Source of the DNA: Rotaria socialis
Lineage: Eukaryota; Rotifera; Eurotatoria; Philodinida; Philodinidae
Length of the DNA stretch: 64,000 nt
Reading direction: 5' to 3'
Assembly: GCA_905331475.1 (NCBI GenBank)
Contig: CAJNYU010000829.1
Coordinates: 22,172 to 86,171 of the forward strand
The notes below the pieces were generated by a model. It searched no databases. It was not told where the DNA came from and saw nothing but the letters and a program-made list of their open reading frames with translations. Of the stretch, positions 25,048 through 36,589 are shown piece after piece (the stretch's first letter is position 1; each line of letters opens with the position of its first letter). The position numbers and the translations under genes are program-made.

Positions 25048-25284
25048 TTGCTCGAATTCGGCGAAGATTTAAATGAAGAAACATCTACAATATCGTTCTG
25101 TTGCAAAGGAGTTTGCCTAGATTTTTGTCAAAAAGGTATGTTTATGTTAGGCGGTATCATAGACACTGACTCTTTTCGATGTTATTTTCATATTGATAAG
25201 ACCAAAACATGTGCTTCTTATCATTGTGATTATGAGTGTCGCTTTGGAGTTGAGATTGACAAGTACACTGTAAACAATTCGTAG
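25048..25284 (+). CDS. possible small Cys-rich peptide exon
   Basis: An open frame of 78 codons follows a TATATATAG acceptor-like site at about 25028. It encodes eight cysteines in its last 60 residues, spaced C-C-x3-C-x3-C-x17-C-x9-C-x4-C-x3-C, and ends in TAG. There is no ATG at the start, so it would have to be a terminal exon spliced to an upstream signal-peptide exon that I did not find. The regular cysteine spacing suggests a secreted disulfide-rich domain, but chance cannot be excluded. Confidence 0.25.
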   Translation: MLEFGEDLNEETSTISFCCKGVCLDFCQKGMFMLGGIIDTDSFRCYFHIDKTKTCASYHCDYECRFGVEIDKYTVNNS

Positions 25285-25998
25285 ACTACTAAACTGCAAT
25301 ACTAGACGAAAAGTTGCATAGATTCTGAAAGGGCTTCTTATCCGAAAGTTTTGCCCGTCTTTATTATACTCAGATTTTGAGAGAAGTCTGCATTCCCTTA
25401 ATAACAAAGAAGATTAAGATTCACTTTTAATAAAAGGCTTCTTATTTCCAGTTGCAGTAAATTTTTATTTAGCACTAGATGCCGTCAAATGAATTATCAA
25501 ACAGAACAGAACAGATTAAACTAAATAACTTTATTGATGTCGATCGTTTAGAATCGATCGTACATCTTATTCAAGAGTATATATTTATGAAGCGAAATAA
25601 ATTTATTCATTCTTACAGCTAAGATTTAGTCGAACAATTAAATTATGTGCAGACTTATACAAACTTCTTTTCGTTGTTCTTTCGTTCAGCCTTCATGGAA
25701 CAACTTCCTCAACAGTTAGTATTTTCAATACAACATAAATTTATTTTTATTATCTAGTCGAACAACTTCTGCAACAATAAGTGTTCTTAAAATTAAATCA
25801 AGAAATTTTGTTTTTCATTTAAATTTTCATTTAGATTCTCTTCAAGTATACTCATCAAACTAGTTCTTTAAAAACTATTCATGAGTTCAACACATTTTAA
25901 AAATTGAATCGACAGATGAGTGACATCGTCAAACGGGTTGACGTGATAGATGAGCATAAAAATCATTAACAAGAGAGTAGCCACTGAAATCTACATCT
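25285..25998. other. AT-rich non-coding stretch
   Basis: Nothing coding was seen. A short direct similarity (CTTCTG/CGTTC...CAACA...TTTTTAT) around 25670-25800 looks like low-complexity drift. Confidence 0.4.
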
Positions 25999-26000
25999 AA

Positions 26001-26063
26001 GGGTGTATGGGTGTGGGTGTAGATGAATACGTAATCAATGCCCACACCCACACCCACACCCCA
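26001..26063. repeat. best telomere-like dyad: GGGTGTGGGTGT / CCCACACCCACACCC
   Basis: The left arm 26001-26020 contains GGGTGTATGGGTGTGGGTGT; a 20-base spacer follows; the right arm 26041-26063 reads CCCACACCCACACCCACACC then CCAC. The arms are complementary, so both telomere orientations are present. It lies about 210 bases before a Penelope-like retroelement tail. Confidence 0.65.
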
Positions 26064-26273
26064 CTTGAAAGAACATCATCAAGATGTCATCAAAACCGAA
26101 AAAATCCTCAAGATAAAGAGAAACTCAAGCCCACACAATAAGAATGCAGCTACACAAACTCATCGAATACTACGTGGTCGAATTCGAAAAGCTCAAACAC
26201 AACTGCCGAAAACCATAAAAAAAACAAAATCAACTAACCCAGAAGAAAAAAAGAAGAACTCAGTCACATCTAA

Positions 26274-26537
26274 TCACAGCGAACATGTGGAAACCAAAAG
26301 GCCGCCTTAGGTAAACATGTACAGCGCACTGGCCATTCCATCGATTTCAAGAATATAAAAATTCTGAACAATGACAACAGACACTATAGACTATTGATAA
26401 AAGAGTCAATAACAATACGCTCACGTACTCAAACAACTAACGCCACTGATACATCAGTACCACTTTATGTTTATCCCGAGGGAATAGGAGCAAAATTTAC
26501 AAGAAAGCCCAATCCAAACCAACAAACTTTCATATAA
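26274..26537 (+). mobile_element. C-terminal fragment of a Penelope-like retroelement protein
   Basis: After a TAA at 26271 the frame is open for 87 codons and ends in TAA. It contains HVQRTGHSIDFKNIKIL followed by RLLIKESITIR. The pattern H-V-x-x-T-G-H-x-I-D-F-x-N-x-x-I-L with a downstream R-x-x-K-E-S is what I know from the C-terminal region of Penelope-like element proteins and related RTs. The upstream basic frame (26062-26305, KKTKSTNPEEKKKN) overlaps in another frame and may be the shifted continuation. No RT motif was found upstream, so this is a 5'-truncated relic next to telomere-like repeats. Confidence 0.55.
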
Positions 26538-28466
26538 AAAAATCTTCTAATGCATCATTTCCTTTTCCCAATTCCATTTATTCCCTTTCCATTAGTAATG
26601 TTGTTTAAAATTTTACAATTTATTTAACTCAATAAAAATGTTCCATAATTTTCAATTTTTTAAATATTATTATCGAAAACACAACGATTATGGTCGTCAA
26701 TGAATTTAGGTTGATGATGAACAAAGAAGATTGTTCGAAATATTCCAACAAATGAAGAGACAGAAAGTAAAGAAAAAAAAGTAATTTTAAAAAGTAATGA
26801 TAGAAAGAGGTTGGGAAAATCCTGGAAAAGTCGTTCCGGGATACTGCTTCCGTGAAATTGCAGGAAAGCTCCGGAATCTATTGTTTTCGTGACAGATTGT
26901 TCGCCCTGGGGTATGCTGGGTGAGAGAATGGCGGGGAGTTATGTAAATAGTAACGGAAATTAAAAAAATATTTAGTTCTTGCTTCACATGTACACCCTGC
27001 TATCTATGGGCCACTCGCGTAATACTCAGCCATTCATCTTTGCTTCAAGTAGTTGTGTGTGTTGTGCTTGCTTCGCACCTTTTACAAATAAATAAGAATG
27101 ATATTGAATGGAACTAACTCTATACTGTACAAGTGCATTTGATATACTTATCTTGTCAATAAGTGTGGAGTCTCAGGGATGAAAACGTCGTTTTTTGCAT
27201 GAAAATAAGTGAGAAAAGAACTAACTTGGAATGACTTCAAGACTCAAAGTTATTCTATAGCTAAATTCTTAGTCATTTCCAATTTTGATTTTATATGAAA
27301 TAATTCTTAATATCTTGGTCGACATTTTCTACAGAGAACTATATTGAACATTCTGATACAGAACTGAAAATGAATTCATAAAAAACGCCACATATGAATG
27401 GTTGAACAGTGCCGTGAGATGAGTAGTAATCTTTTATACAGTTTCATCTATATTTTAATTTTGAAAATTAATTCATTTTATTGAAACAAAATCTTTGCAT
27501 CACCTTCTTCTTATTTTCCATATAGCCAACGACCAAAAAAGAGGTCATGGGACAGTGATGGAGCTGGCTTTACCCAATGTTTTAGTATACTAAACTGAAA
27601 TGAAGTTGACGGCGTGTAGTAACGTTTTAAGAAGCCGTCGAACGTAAAAAAAACTTAAGGAAGGAAAATATTATCTATGTAAATATCAAGTGTGTTTGAA
27701 TGTAGCGCGAGCATTTTTTATTTCTTAGTTAATAACATGGATGCTTATTCTTATTTAGAACAATCTAACTGTCGGCCATTGAATCGACTAGGGATTTGTT
27801 TACTTCATGATTTAAATGAAATGTGATGAATTTATTTATATGGACTAAATTTATAAACATAGAGAAATAGTCAAAATAAATGAAAATTTTAACAATATTT
27901 ATATTTTTTCGTAGACACTTGAATGAGTTCGTTTAAGAATACAGTTGCGATATTTATTTTTATTATTGTTACTTAATGCATATATATTTATAGATAGAAG
28001 TGTAGTGACGACACACAAAACACGTCATGTATTGTTTGAAAAATATTTGCTGTCGTGTTAAGTCAACAGAAAAACTTGTTCATATACATACATTATACAT
28101 CTTGAGTCTATTTATATTTCGTTTAGACGCACTCGTACCTGTCGTTAAAATGATTAAAGAATAGAATATTCTTCATTGTAAAAAATGGGCTTTGAAAATC
28201 TGCCTATATTATATTTTTATTTCAATAGTTTACAATCGAATAAAAAACGTTTTAGAAGAATTATTTTTGTAGAATTCTTATCGATCGAAAACAACAAGTA
28301 TTATAGAAAAAAGTCGCGTTATTGTTTTTGTTTGTTGATGCAAAAGCCTGGACAGTGAATTAGAAATGTAAAATTTTTATATTGAGTGCATTATTTAGAA
28401 TTTTAATTCTATGTGAAAAATAAAATTAAGGAGAAGAAGAAGAAGAACAAAAAGAGAAAAACAAAA
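26538..28466. other. AT-rich intergenic stretch
   Basis: No gene or clear repeat recognised. It includes a moderately GC-richer patch at 26800-27000 that could be an old insertion. The 3' flank of the minus-strand gene at 28467 begins here. Confidence 0.4.
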
Positions 28467-29204
28467 TTACGATGGTACAATTCGTCGCTTGCTACGTTTT
28501 GGTTCTAGGTGAAGACTTTCAATAGAATATGTTGCAGTTCGTACTGTGCTTAGCCAACGAGTGATGTAATCATATTTATTTTCACCAACATATTGCAAAT
28601 GTAGTTCACGAGTTTTATTATCAGTCAACAGGATTAATCTATCAGATAAATTGATATTAATTTCTGGCTGATTAACAATAGGAGGAACTGTACTTTCACG
28701 GATTGCTGATATTTGAGTATCAGTTGTTGCTGTTGATTTTAACGGCTTTGATGGCAGACAAGGTCTTGGTGGACGTGAAGATTCATTTGAACATTTTGTT
28801 GGAGAATATTTTGGTTGATTTTTTCGGTGATTGAGAAGAGGATTGTTCAAAATAGGATTTACTCGATGTTCCGACTGGCCTCGCTTATGATCAGTACTTG
28901 TGCTGCTAGATTGTGGATCTTGTGCGGAAGATTTCGATCGATTTGATAATGATTGAGTGTCGGCTGAAGGCGATGATAGACGCGTTGAAGAATAACTTGT
29001 TCTAGGACAACATATTGGAATAAACGAAGATGATTGACGAACATTCACAGGAAATTGAATGAATGTCGCACTATTATTTGTTGCGACTTGTATGAGACGT
29101 CGTTGTCTGAGAAATGGTGATAATGATGAAGATGTTGATGATGAAGATGATGTACAAAAAACCGATAGTGGTTTCACAGACGGTAGCTCATTGTCAATAG
29201 CCAT
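28467..29204 (-). CDS. uncharacterised Ser-rich protein
   Basis: Single-exon frame of 245 codons from the ATG at 29204 (MAIDNELPSVKP) to TAA. The frame is open further upstream to 29309 with another ATG, but that part is hydrophobic and low in similarity to anything I know, so I take the internal ATG. Residues about 15-180 are low-complexity, rich in Ser, Pro, Thr and Arg, including a Ser/Thr run. The last 65 residues look structured (LSDRLILLTDNKTRELHLQY, then YDYITRWLSTVR) and end in a basic tail KRSKRRIVPS. No family recognised. A disordered regulatory protein with a small C-terminal motif is a reasonable guess only. Confidence 0.55.
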   Translation of the reverse strand: MAIDNELPSVKPLSVFCTSSSSSTSSSLSPFLRQRRLIQVATNNSATFIQFPVNVRQSSSFIPICCPRTSYSSTRLSSPSADTQSLSNRSKSSAQDPQSSSTSTDHKRGQSEHRVNPILNNPLLNHRKNQPKYSPTKCSNESSRPPRPCLPSKPLKSTATTDTQISAIRESTVPPIVNQPEININLSDRLILLTDNKTRELHLQYVGENKYDYITRWLSTVRTATYSIESLHLEPKRSKRRIVPS

Positions 29205-29309
29205 GAATACAAAATAATAATTTCGATGAATCAAAATGTCAATTGTTGTCCCAAGATGCGAAAGAAAAATAACGAATACTTCACAACTTGTTGTACCAAA
29301 TATATACAA

Positions 29310-32300
29310 AAATAAAAAACATTACTTTTTGAAGAGTTTCTTTTTTTTCTTTTGTAGTTTTTATTGACAGTAACAACGATCTCTTTTCTCTCACATTCTT
29401 GTATACATCAACTTCACACTCGTTTTCTCGTTCGTTTCATTGCTATGTCAATATTTTAGTTATGACGTATAACATATATAAGAAAGAAATGTAAAAAAAT
29501 GTTTCTCTCCTATTCGTTGTTTTTGTTCTTCTATATTTTATTGTTGCACAGATTTCTATGTAACATTTATTTAATCAACAATACTTTTCTCCTTTATTCG
29601 AGGACATGCAACCTTAAATGACACTTTGACTATGTGTATCTGAAATAGACATAGAAAAAGGGAAAGGGAAAGATTGCATGACAATGTTTACCACAATCGA
29701 TCGATTAGTAAATAAAAAAATTGATAGTTATACGTTTTCAATTCTACTATAAAATAACAGAGAAAATATATAGAAACAGAAACTGCCGCCCGTAATAGAA
29801 ATTTTGCGATGTTTTTCGTCATCGACGTCAGTGTGGGTTAATAATTAATCCAATATATTTCACTAATCGAATGTAATGGAATCATGACATTGGAAAATAG
29901 TAGAGTATCGTGACGATTTTATTTTTTTTATGTTCCAGTGATGAAATTCTTATTTATCTTAGAAATCAAAGTTCAAATATAGAAACCTGACCATTATAAT
30001 AGGCGTGGCAATGTTATGTACACCCTTTTTGACAATTACATTTCTTTAAAATAATACTTTGTCATAGGATATTGGAACCAAAAAGCAGAGATTTTTGTAA
30101 TTGTGAAAATAAAATGTCATTAGCTAAGCTATCAAAAAAAAGTAATACGAGAAAATGTTTGTTCACTTTGTTTTTGATGCCTTGAAATTTTCTGCAGACA
30201 TTTTACAAGGACTAGGTAGTGTCAGGATTCTGTGTAATTAAAAATGATGATTCTTGCTAGGTTTCGTAGTTAATCTGGCGCAGGAGAAAGTTGTCATATA
30301 GTAAATAATCAGTAAGATATCGTCACATTCATTTGAAATTATAATTTAAGTTATGTCGTTTCCAATGAAAAAATATTTGTAATCAACTGAAAAGCATTCT
30401 TTGATAATTAATAATAAAAATTTCTATTAAATTAATATCTGATTTTAGTTCGATTAAATAAAAGATGTTTGTAACAAAGTCATTTAATTTTTACTTATGA
30501 TTGCCTAGAAATTCAAATTGATGAAGAAAAAACGGAATTAATCTTAAGAGCTCTCAACAGTCAGAACGATCTGAAAGCACAGTTGGTGGGGACGATAACA
30601 TTATTCAAGGCATTAGTGTTTCCCTGGCATAATCGTTTAGGAACGGTAATAGAACATTAACTCTTACGTTATTAACAGTATTTTTTTCCAAAAATTTGAA
30701 ATGAAATGAAAAACGATGGTGGTCACTTTTGAGCGACATCTTTCATATGCAATTGCTTGACCGCAATGAACAAAAAACATTGAATTGCAAAAGAAAATAC
30801 GGAATCTTACGTACTATTTTGCAGATATCTATCAGTTTATGAAGATTAGACAAAATATGTGTCCAAATCTTTGCATTGATAAGAATCTAATAATTACTCC
30901 ATTATATGACTTCATTCATCTTCAGAAAAATGTTTTCGTTACAAAGAAGAAAAAAGCAGTATAAAAGGATCATGAATAGATTCAAAATTCAATTAAAATC
31001 ACTAGACGATCAATTTTTGTTCAATCATATCATCCGAAAGAATAACAACAGATCAAATTTTGATTAGGCAATGCTTCAATGACTCTGGCAATCATATATT
31101 AAACGATCATTATATTCTTTCATAGAACGTCTACGAAACAATACCAATCATTCATATTGTACATAAGTAAAAATTACTTGTCCAACATTAACAGAAAAAA
31201 AAATCTTTGATAGCCGTAGGGTTTTATTGAAAATATCTCTTGCTGTATTTTATATGTGCTTTGATTCTTCTTCTTCTTCTTCTTCTTTCTTTCTTTACTC
31301 GCTTCATCAAGCTTATTCTAAGTACCATAAAAAGGTCACACTTCTTTTTCACAAAAAACAATTTCGATTTTAGCCATATTCCAAGTTCATTATAGCACAC
31401 TACCACCATCACCGCCGTAAGCCAAAGAAGAGAAAAGGAATGGGCGGGTACAAAAAGAGAGAGAAGAATAAAGAACGAACATTCTCGCTTTGTCGCGCTC
31501 TTCGGTCACCTCTTCTTTTCTTTATACCTGTTCAAGTCAAAATGAAAAAGTGAATAAAAGAGAAGAAAAAAGAAAACCGCACAGAGAAAGAAAATCTGCA
31601 AACGATCATTTCAACGTCAAGACGCAAAAACACAATGCCCGTCAGGAAATACAAATGACAACGAGATAATTGTTCAACATCAAAAACGCGTGATACCATA
31701 CATATTTATTATCATTCTTAAAAATTTTGTCGCGTGTTTGTGCTTTGTTTAACGTCAAGGTAAGAGTGCTGCTTTTTTGATCTCTCTTGAGACTTAACTG
31801 AGAGTGAAATGTTCTATGTATATAAGTATACCATCGATCATTATCTTTATCACTACCGTCACAATTTATAGACACCGAATGATTTTTTTCTTCTTCTCTC
31901 TGGTATAAAAAAAAAAAACAGAAAAAGTCGGATAACAGTTGTTATAAAGAGAATCGATTGCAACCATCTATCTCTCTTCTATTGATAATAGTTATATGAA
32001 CTTGCATTAACAGGCGTATGTTTCTTGATTTATGACTTTTTAACCTTGTGTTCGTTATTTATAATCATAGTAGAATTGATTCTTGCCTTTTTTTCGATGG
32101 ATTGTCTAGACTTCAAGAGTGTTAAATGAATATTAAAATTGATAAGGCTTCCTCGTATATTCATACGTCAATATTTATATTTTCTTTTATTATTTTTTTG
32201 AACACTATCAAAATGCTTTCCATTACCGTAGACCACCATGAATGATATCAGTAACAAGAAAAAAAGTTCATGGTCTTAAAGTATTATCGTGAAGATCATA

Positions 32301-32927
32301 CATATGTTTACATGTCTGTCATGTTAATCAACATATTCAATATACTTGACGATTCCTGCTGTTTATAGGCACACACTTATTCCTAAAGAAACACATTCGT
32401 TCTTGTCGATTCTCTAACCAATTATCAAGTAGCTAAATAACTAACGGTAAGAGATGACGACATTTGTTATTATTTGTGGATTCTTCGATCTGCTTATTGC
32501 TAAACGAGAAGTATTCTATATTCATATTGACACATACCACATATTTAAGTAACCAACATGATCAGCCAATGTATACGAGGAAATGGTAAGAGACAGTTAT
32601 TAGATTTTTGTTTAAAATCATCACTAGTCGACTTTATGGTCATTTGGCTAAGTGTTACAAAAGTTCTATGTCTTTTTGTAGTTCTCCTGAGAAGAAACCA
32701 TTTGTAATGTAACATCTATAATCCCTTAAAAGAAAGTTGCAGCAGTGAGTACAAGGCTATGTTTTATGTATGATGTAATTGAATATCAATCTAGTTTGTA
32801 TGTTTGTGAACAAGCGAGAAGAAAACTATCGCTGCCGAATACGTTTGCAAGTGAGATTACTACTTGTCAAATGAAAAGAATGCTCGATATCTGTTCATAC
32901 ATATAAAGCAAATATCTTTTATATTCA

Positions 32928-32962
<35 letters not shown>

Positions 32963-34525
32963 TTGACAGCTTCAATCAGTTATCTTCGATATAACCATGA
33001 AACTTCTATGAGACGAGTCATGCCCTTCCCGTTAGCATCACGCAAACGTATTAGTGAGATAAAGAATTCCGATGTTAAAAGTGATGATTGAATGGAACAT
33101 AGGTATTGATTTCCGGTATTACCGGTAGACACGTACAGAGACAAGCATACAAACTAACACATGCAATCATTTCTTCTTCTTCTTCTTTTTTGCTTATCAT
33201 TTGACATTGAACAGTTTTCGTTTTACATGCTTGTATGAAGTCATTTTCTGTCAATCGTATTCTTTTTCTTTTTTTTATAACTCGAATACGAATTGTTTTA
33301 TAATCGTGTCTCCTTCCTTGTATTACGCAAATGTAAGCAATTACATTCAAGTGTATCAGACAACGATTAGATGAATGACATGAGTGAAAGGTTTTTTCTT
33401 TTTGCTCTCTTGTCGTAGCTGAACACTTGAAAATGCGTCACCTCATAATCTATATAAACGTAATTTTTACTCCTTATAAAAAATTAACATAACGATTCAT
33501 TGAAGCATATTAAAATGAGAGCGACCTAGAAACAAAAAAAAAGAAAAAAGAACGTGCAAAGAAAGGGAATATATATGTACGTTTATTCACCTCTGTGCAT
33601 GTGTGTGTCTATAACTGGCGAGTAGGGAGTGTGTACAGGACACGATCATAATATATAGTATGTATATTAATGAACGTATGACCAAGAAACAAAAAAAAAT
33701 AAAGAACGAAGAGAAAGAATACGAAGTAGATGGATGACTGTTACTCTTTCATATCGTTCGTGTATATGTACGATATTGGCAAAATAAGAATTGTATTGGT
33801 GGAGACGCGTAAGATGATGATTGAGCGGTGCATGTCTGTCTGTATTTCAGCAACAGGCTACTAACCAGCAGACGAGGTAGGTCACTGTAGGAGAAAAAGA
33901 AAAAGAAAGAAAGATTACATCATTATGGTGAGTGTAAACAAGAGTAATACCCCCAACGCTAATGGTTGAGCTTCCCATCATCTTAAGAAATATAAGAAGA
34001 GGAGAGGTGAATAATGTTGGCGAGATTTGATGAGAACAAGAGTGCTGACATATGATTATACCATCATATCAACGCAGCTGGTTTTTATAGCATAAAGAAA
34101 ATAAGCAAACTATTATACATCTATATTGAGATGAGTTTATTTTATCAGGTTTTCACGTATGTATGTTTGTTTATTTTAATGTTCAGCTTCTTTTTGTTTA
34201 TATGTAAATAAGAACAAGATGAATCAAAATCTATCACGTAGTATCTATTTTCTGTATCTATTTGCGATGAATAATTTTAATGGCAATTTCTCAGTTTGAT
34301 ATTGATTCGACATTCATCTATTATTCTTCTTCTGCTTTATTCAATGTCATCGCCATTGAGCGTATTCCCTGATCTACTATGACTGTCTATTTTTTTTTTC
34401 TTCTTGTATATCCTACCTTGCCATCAAGGATTACTATTCTTCCTCTTGAGATAATATTCGGACGAATCATATTCAAAGAAGAAAAAATTCATCACTATCT
34501 CTTATCAAACATTTCTTTTTTTTAG
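29310..34525. other. 5.2-kb AT-rich stretch, mostly without supported genes
   Basis: It holds microsatellites (CTT runs near 31265 and 33172; CT then TA repeats at 32928-32961) and one exon-like segment at 30511-30641. Parts of it are probably 5' non-coding or regulatory DNA of the RASSF-like gene. Confidence 0.4.
30511..30641 (+). other. orphan exon-like segment
   Basis: Between a TTGCCTAG acceptor and an ACG|GTAATA donor the sequence is fully open and protein-like (IQIDEEKTELILRALNSQND, then LVGTITLFKALVFPWHNRLG). Neighbouring exons were not found and no family is recognised. It could be a single surviving exon of a decayed gene. Confidence 0.3.
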
Positions 34526-34551
34526 AACAAAATACAGTGAATATATCGACA

Positions 34552-35787
34552 ATGACGAGTAGTCTTAAAACAATGCCGAATTCATCGGATAGTAACGAAG
34601 TCACGCTTGAAATACCTGTTTGGGTCAGTGGTAAACGTAAATGGGTAACTGGCATAACAAAAAAGACTACATTCGACGATCTTATCTATGCACTTTTGGC
34701 ACAAGCTGATCTACTTAAATCATCCGATATGGCAAGTTCGTCATCGAATAGTAGTATAGCATGCTATGCTATCGTTGAATGTATTCAATCGACTCCTTCA
34801 TCTACCGAATCAGCTGTCAGCCAGCATATCTTTAAAGGTCGTTCAAAAGTCATTAAAGCAAATAAAAATTGGCATTTTGATAAATTACCATTGACAATTC
34901 TTCAGCTTATGCCAACATCGTCATTGGCAGACCATCCAAATAATTCTTCAACAACAAAACTTCGGTCGAAACTTTTTCGTCGTTTTCTTTCATCGAAAGA
35001 AATCAATCAAGATGAATCTTTTCAACAGAAACTCTTAAATAACTATCAAGAAAATCTAAATATTCTCGAACGACAAAAACGTCTATTGAATTATCTCGAC
35101 GAACAAATTCATCAAGTTGAAAAAACATCTTCGAAATCAAATCCTATTGTTAGTTTAAATGATGTCTCACATTTACTAACATCTAAGCCTATACAACAAG
35201 AACAATTAATTCTCGCAACACAATTATGCAATTCAATATTTAATATTCAAGAACATATTGACGAAAAAACAAATGTCTTACATGGCATCGAACAAGCTAT
35301 ATCAAGTGAATTAAATCTTGTTTTACATCAACAACATTATGATGTCTTGCCAATAAATCTAACTGACAATGCGAATTCATCATCAAATGATTTATTAACA
35401 CTTAAGAATTCGATTTATCGTAGTAGAGAATTATCTCGAATACAGTCAAAAGAAATGCACGATTTAGATTTATCATTGCGTGAAGCAGAAATTTTACTTG
35501 GATCAAAATATGATGAATTAAAATATCTTGAATATGAAACATCATCGAACTCAATGATTAGATCAAGATCGCTGACGCCGAATATAAATTTAGCACAAAA
35601 GATACCTATCGATGAACAACGACCACAACAATCAACATATGATACACTTGAATTAGCGTTTAATTCAATGAAAGAAGCTGATGAAGATTCAGGTATTAAT
35701 TCATTGACAAGCGATGATAGTAATCATCATTCAATGTCTATGATAAATCAAAAATTGACGAATACACAACTCGAAACTCTTGTCTAG
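34552..35787 (+). CDS. RASSF7/8/9/10-like RA-domain protein
   Basis: Single coding exon of 411 residues ending in TAG. The first ATG in frame is at 34552; a frame extension to a GTG at 34537 is not used. A strong acceptor (T-run then TTTAG) lies 26 bases before it, fitting a 5'UTR intron or a spliced-leader site. Residues about 20-110 resemble the N-terminal RA (ubiquitin-like) domain of the N-terminal RASSF group: EIPVWVSGKRKWVTGITKKT, then a helix TFDDLIYALLAQ, later NWHFDKLPLTILQLM. The rest is mostly helical and coiled-coil-like (FQQKLLNNYQENLNILERQK) with a Ser-rich C-terminus. Family members are Ras-association scaffold proteins in polarity and cell-cycle control; the binding partner here is unknown. 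Confidence 0.7.
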   Translation: MTSSLKTMPNSSDSNEVTLEIPVWVSGKRKWVTGITKKTTFDDLIYALLAQADLLKSSDMASSSSNSSIACYAIVECIQSTPSSTESAVSQHIFKGRSKVIKANKNWHFDKLPLTILQLMPTSSLADHPNNSSTTKLRSKLFRRFLSSKEINQDESFQQKLLNNYQENLNILERQKRLLNYLDEQIHQVEKTSSKSNPIVSLNDVSHLLTSKPIQQEQLILATQLCNSIFNIQEHIDEKTNVLHGIEQAISSELNLVLHQQHYDVLPINLTDNANSSSNDLLTLKNSIYRSRELSRIQSKEMHDLDLSLREAEILLGSKYDELKYLEYETSSNSMIRSRSLTPNINLAQKIPIDEQRPQQSTYDTLELAFNSMKEADEDSGINSLTSDDSNHHSMSMINQKLTNTQLETLV

Positions 35788-36589
35788 AATTAATGTATTT
35801 TTAGTGATTTCTCTCCTTTTGTTTAATGTAAACATCGAGTTGCTATTCTATCTTATATTGCAAGTAAATTTGACATTTAAAAACAAAGAACGAAATTTTA
35901 TTGAACGCTCTAGTTATAATTGATAAGAATAAGATTTATTCGAATCTTTCTAATAGTGCCAATATCGAACTGATGATTATGCATATTTGATTGAGTCTAA
36001 ATGGCTTCGTTAGCAATTTACAGTCAACACATTAAACCTCTCGATGAGAAGACCCCCACATTCGTCTCAGCAATGAGTGCTTATTTCTACTGTGCTAAGT
36101 AACAATAACCTCCATAATATGAGTAACATATGTTCCAACACTCTCACGTGCAAAATCAGAAAAAAAATGATGATGTTATTTGTATTACGTCAAGAAAAAC
36201 AAATCATAGTGCGTTTATGTAAAGGAGATGACCTAAATATGACAGTTGATAATATCAAATACTATCAAAATGTAGCTATTAATTTATCTTTAATTGAAAT
36301 AAAATCAGTTAGTAAAATAATTGTGACAATACAGGCAAACTTCAAATTTGTACAGACTTTAGTATGATCAACTGCAATGATTCATAAAAGGGTGTGGATG
36401 TGGAAAGAAAAGGAGGTTCATATGGGTATCTCGTATTTTTATTTGATTTAATGATAATATTTTGAGTTTTAACTATTCATTCGTGTAAGTATCTGAATTT
36501 CAATCAATGAACAGATTCTCAAGTTAATTGCTGAAGAAATTTCATGGAAAATTGAAAGAATAACACATCACGTAACGTCTGTTGGTTTT
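35788..36589. other. 3' flank and intergenic gap
   Basis: AT-rich, no gene. A single telomere-like arm (GGGTGTGGATGTGG) lies at 36390-36404. Confidence 0.4.

Noticed and set aside
26062-26305. Lys-rich 80-codon protein
   Set aside because: Starts inside telomere-like repeats and overlaps the PLE frame; more likely a shifted piece of the same retroelement than a gene.
31224-31412. Basic Arg/Lys-run frames here and at 33075-33350
   Set aside because: They come from CTT/GAA microsatellites.
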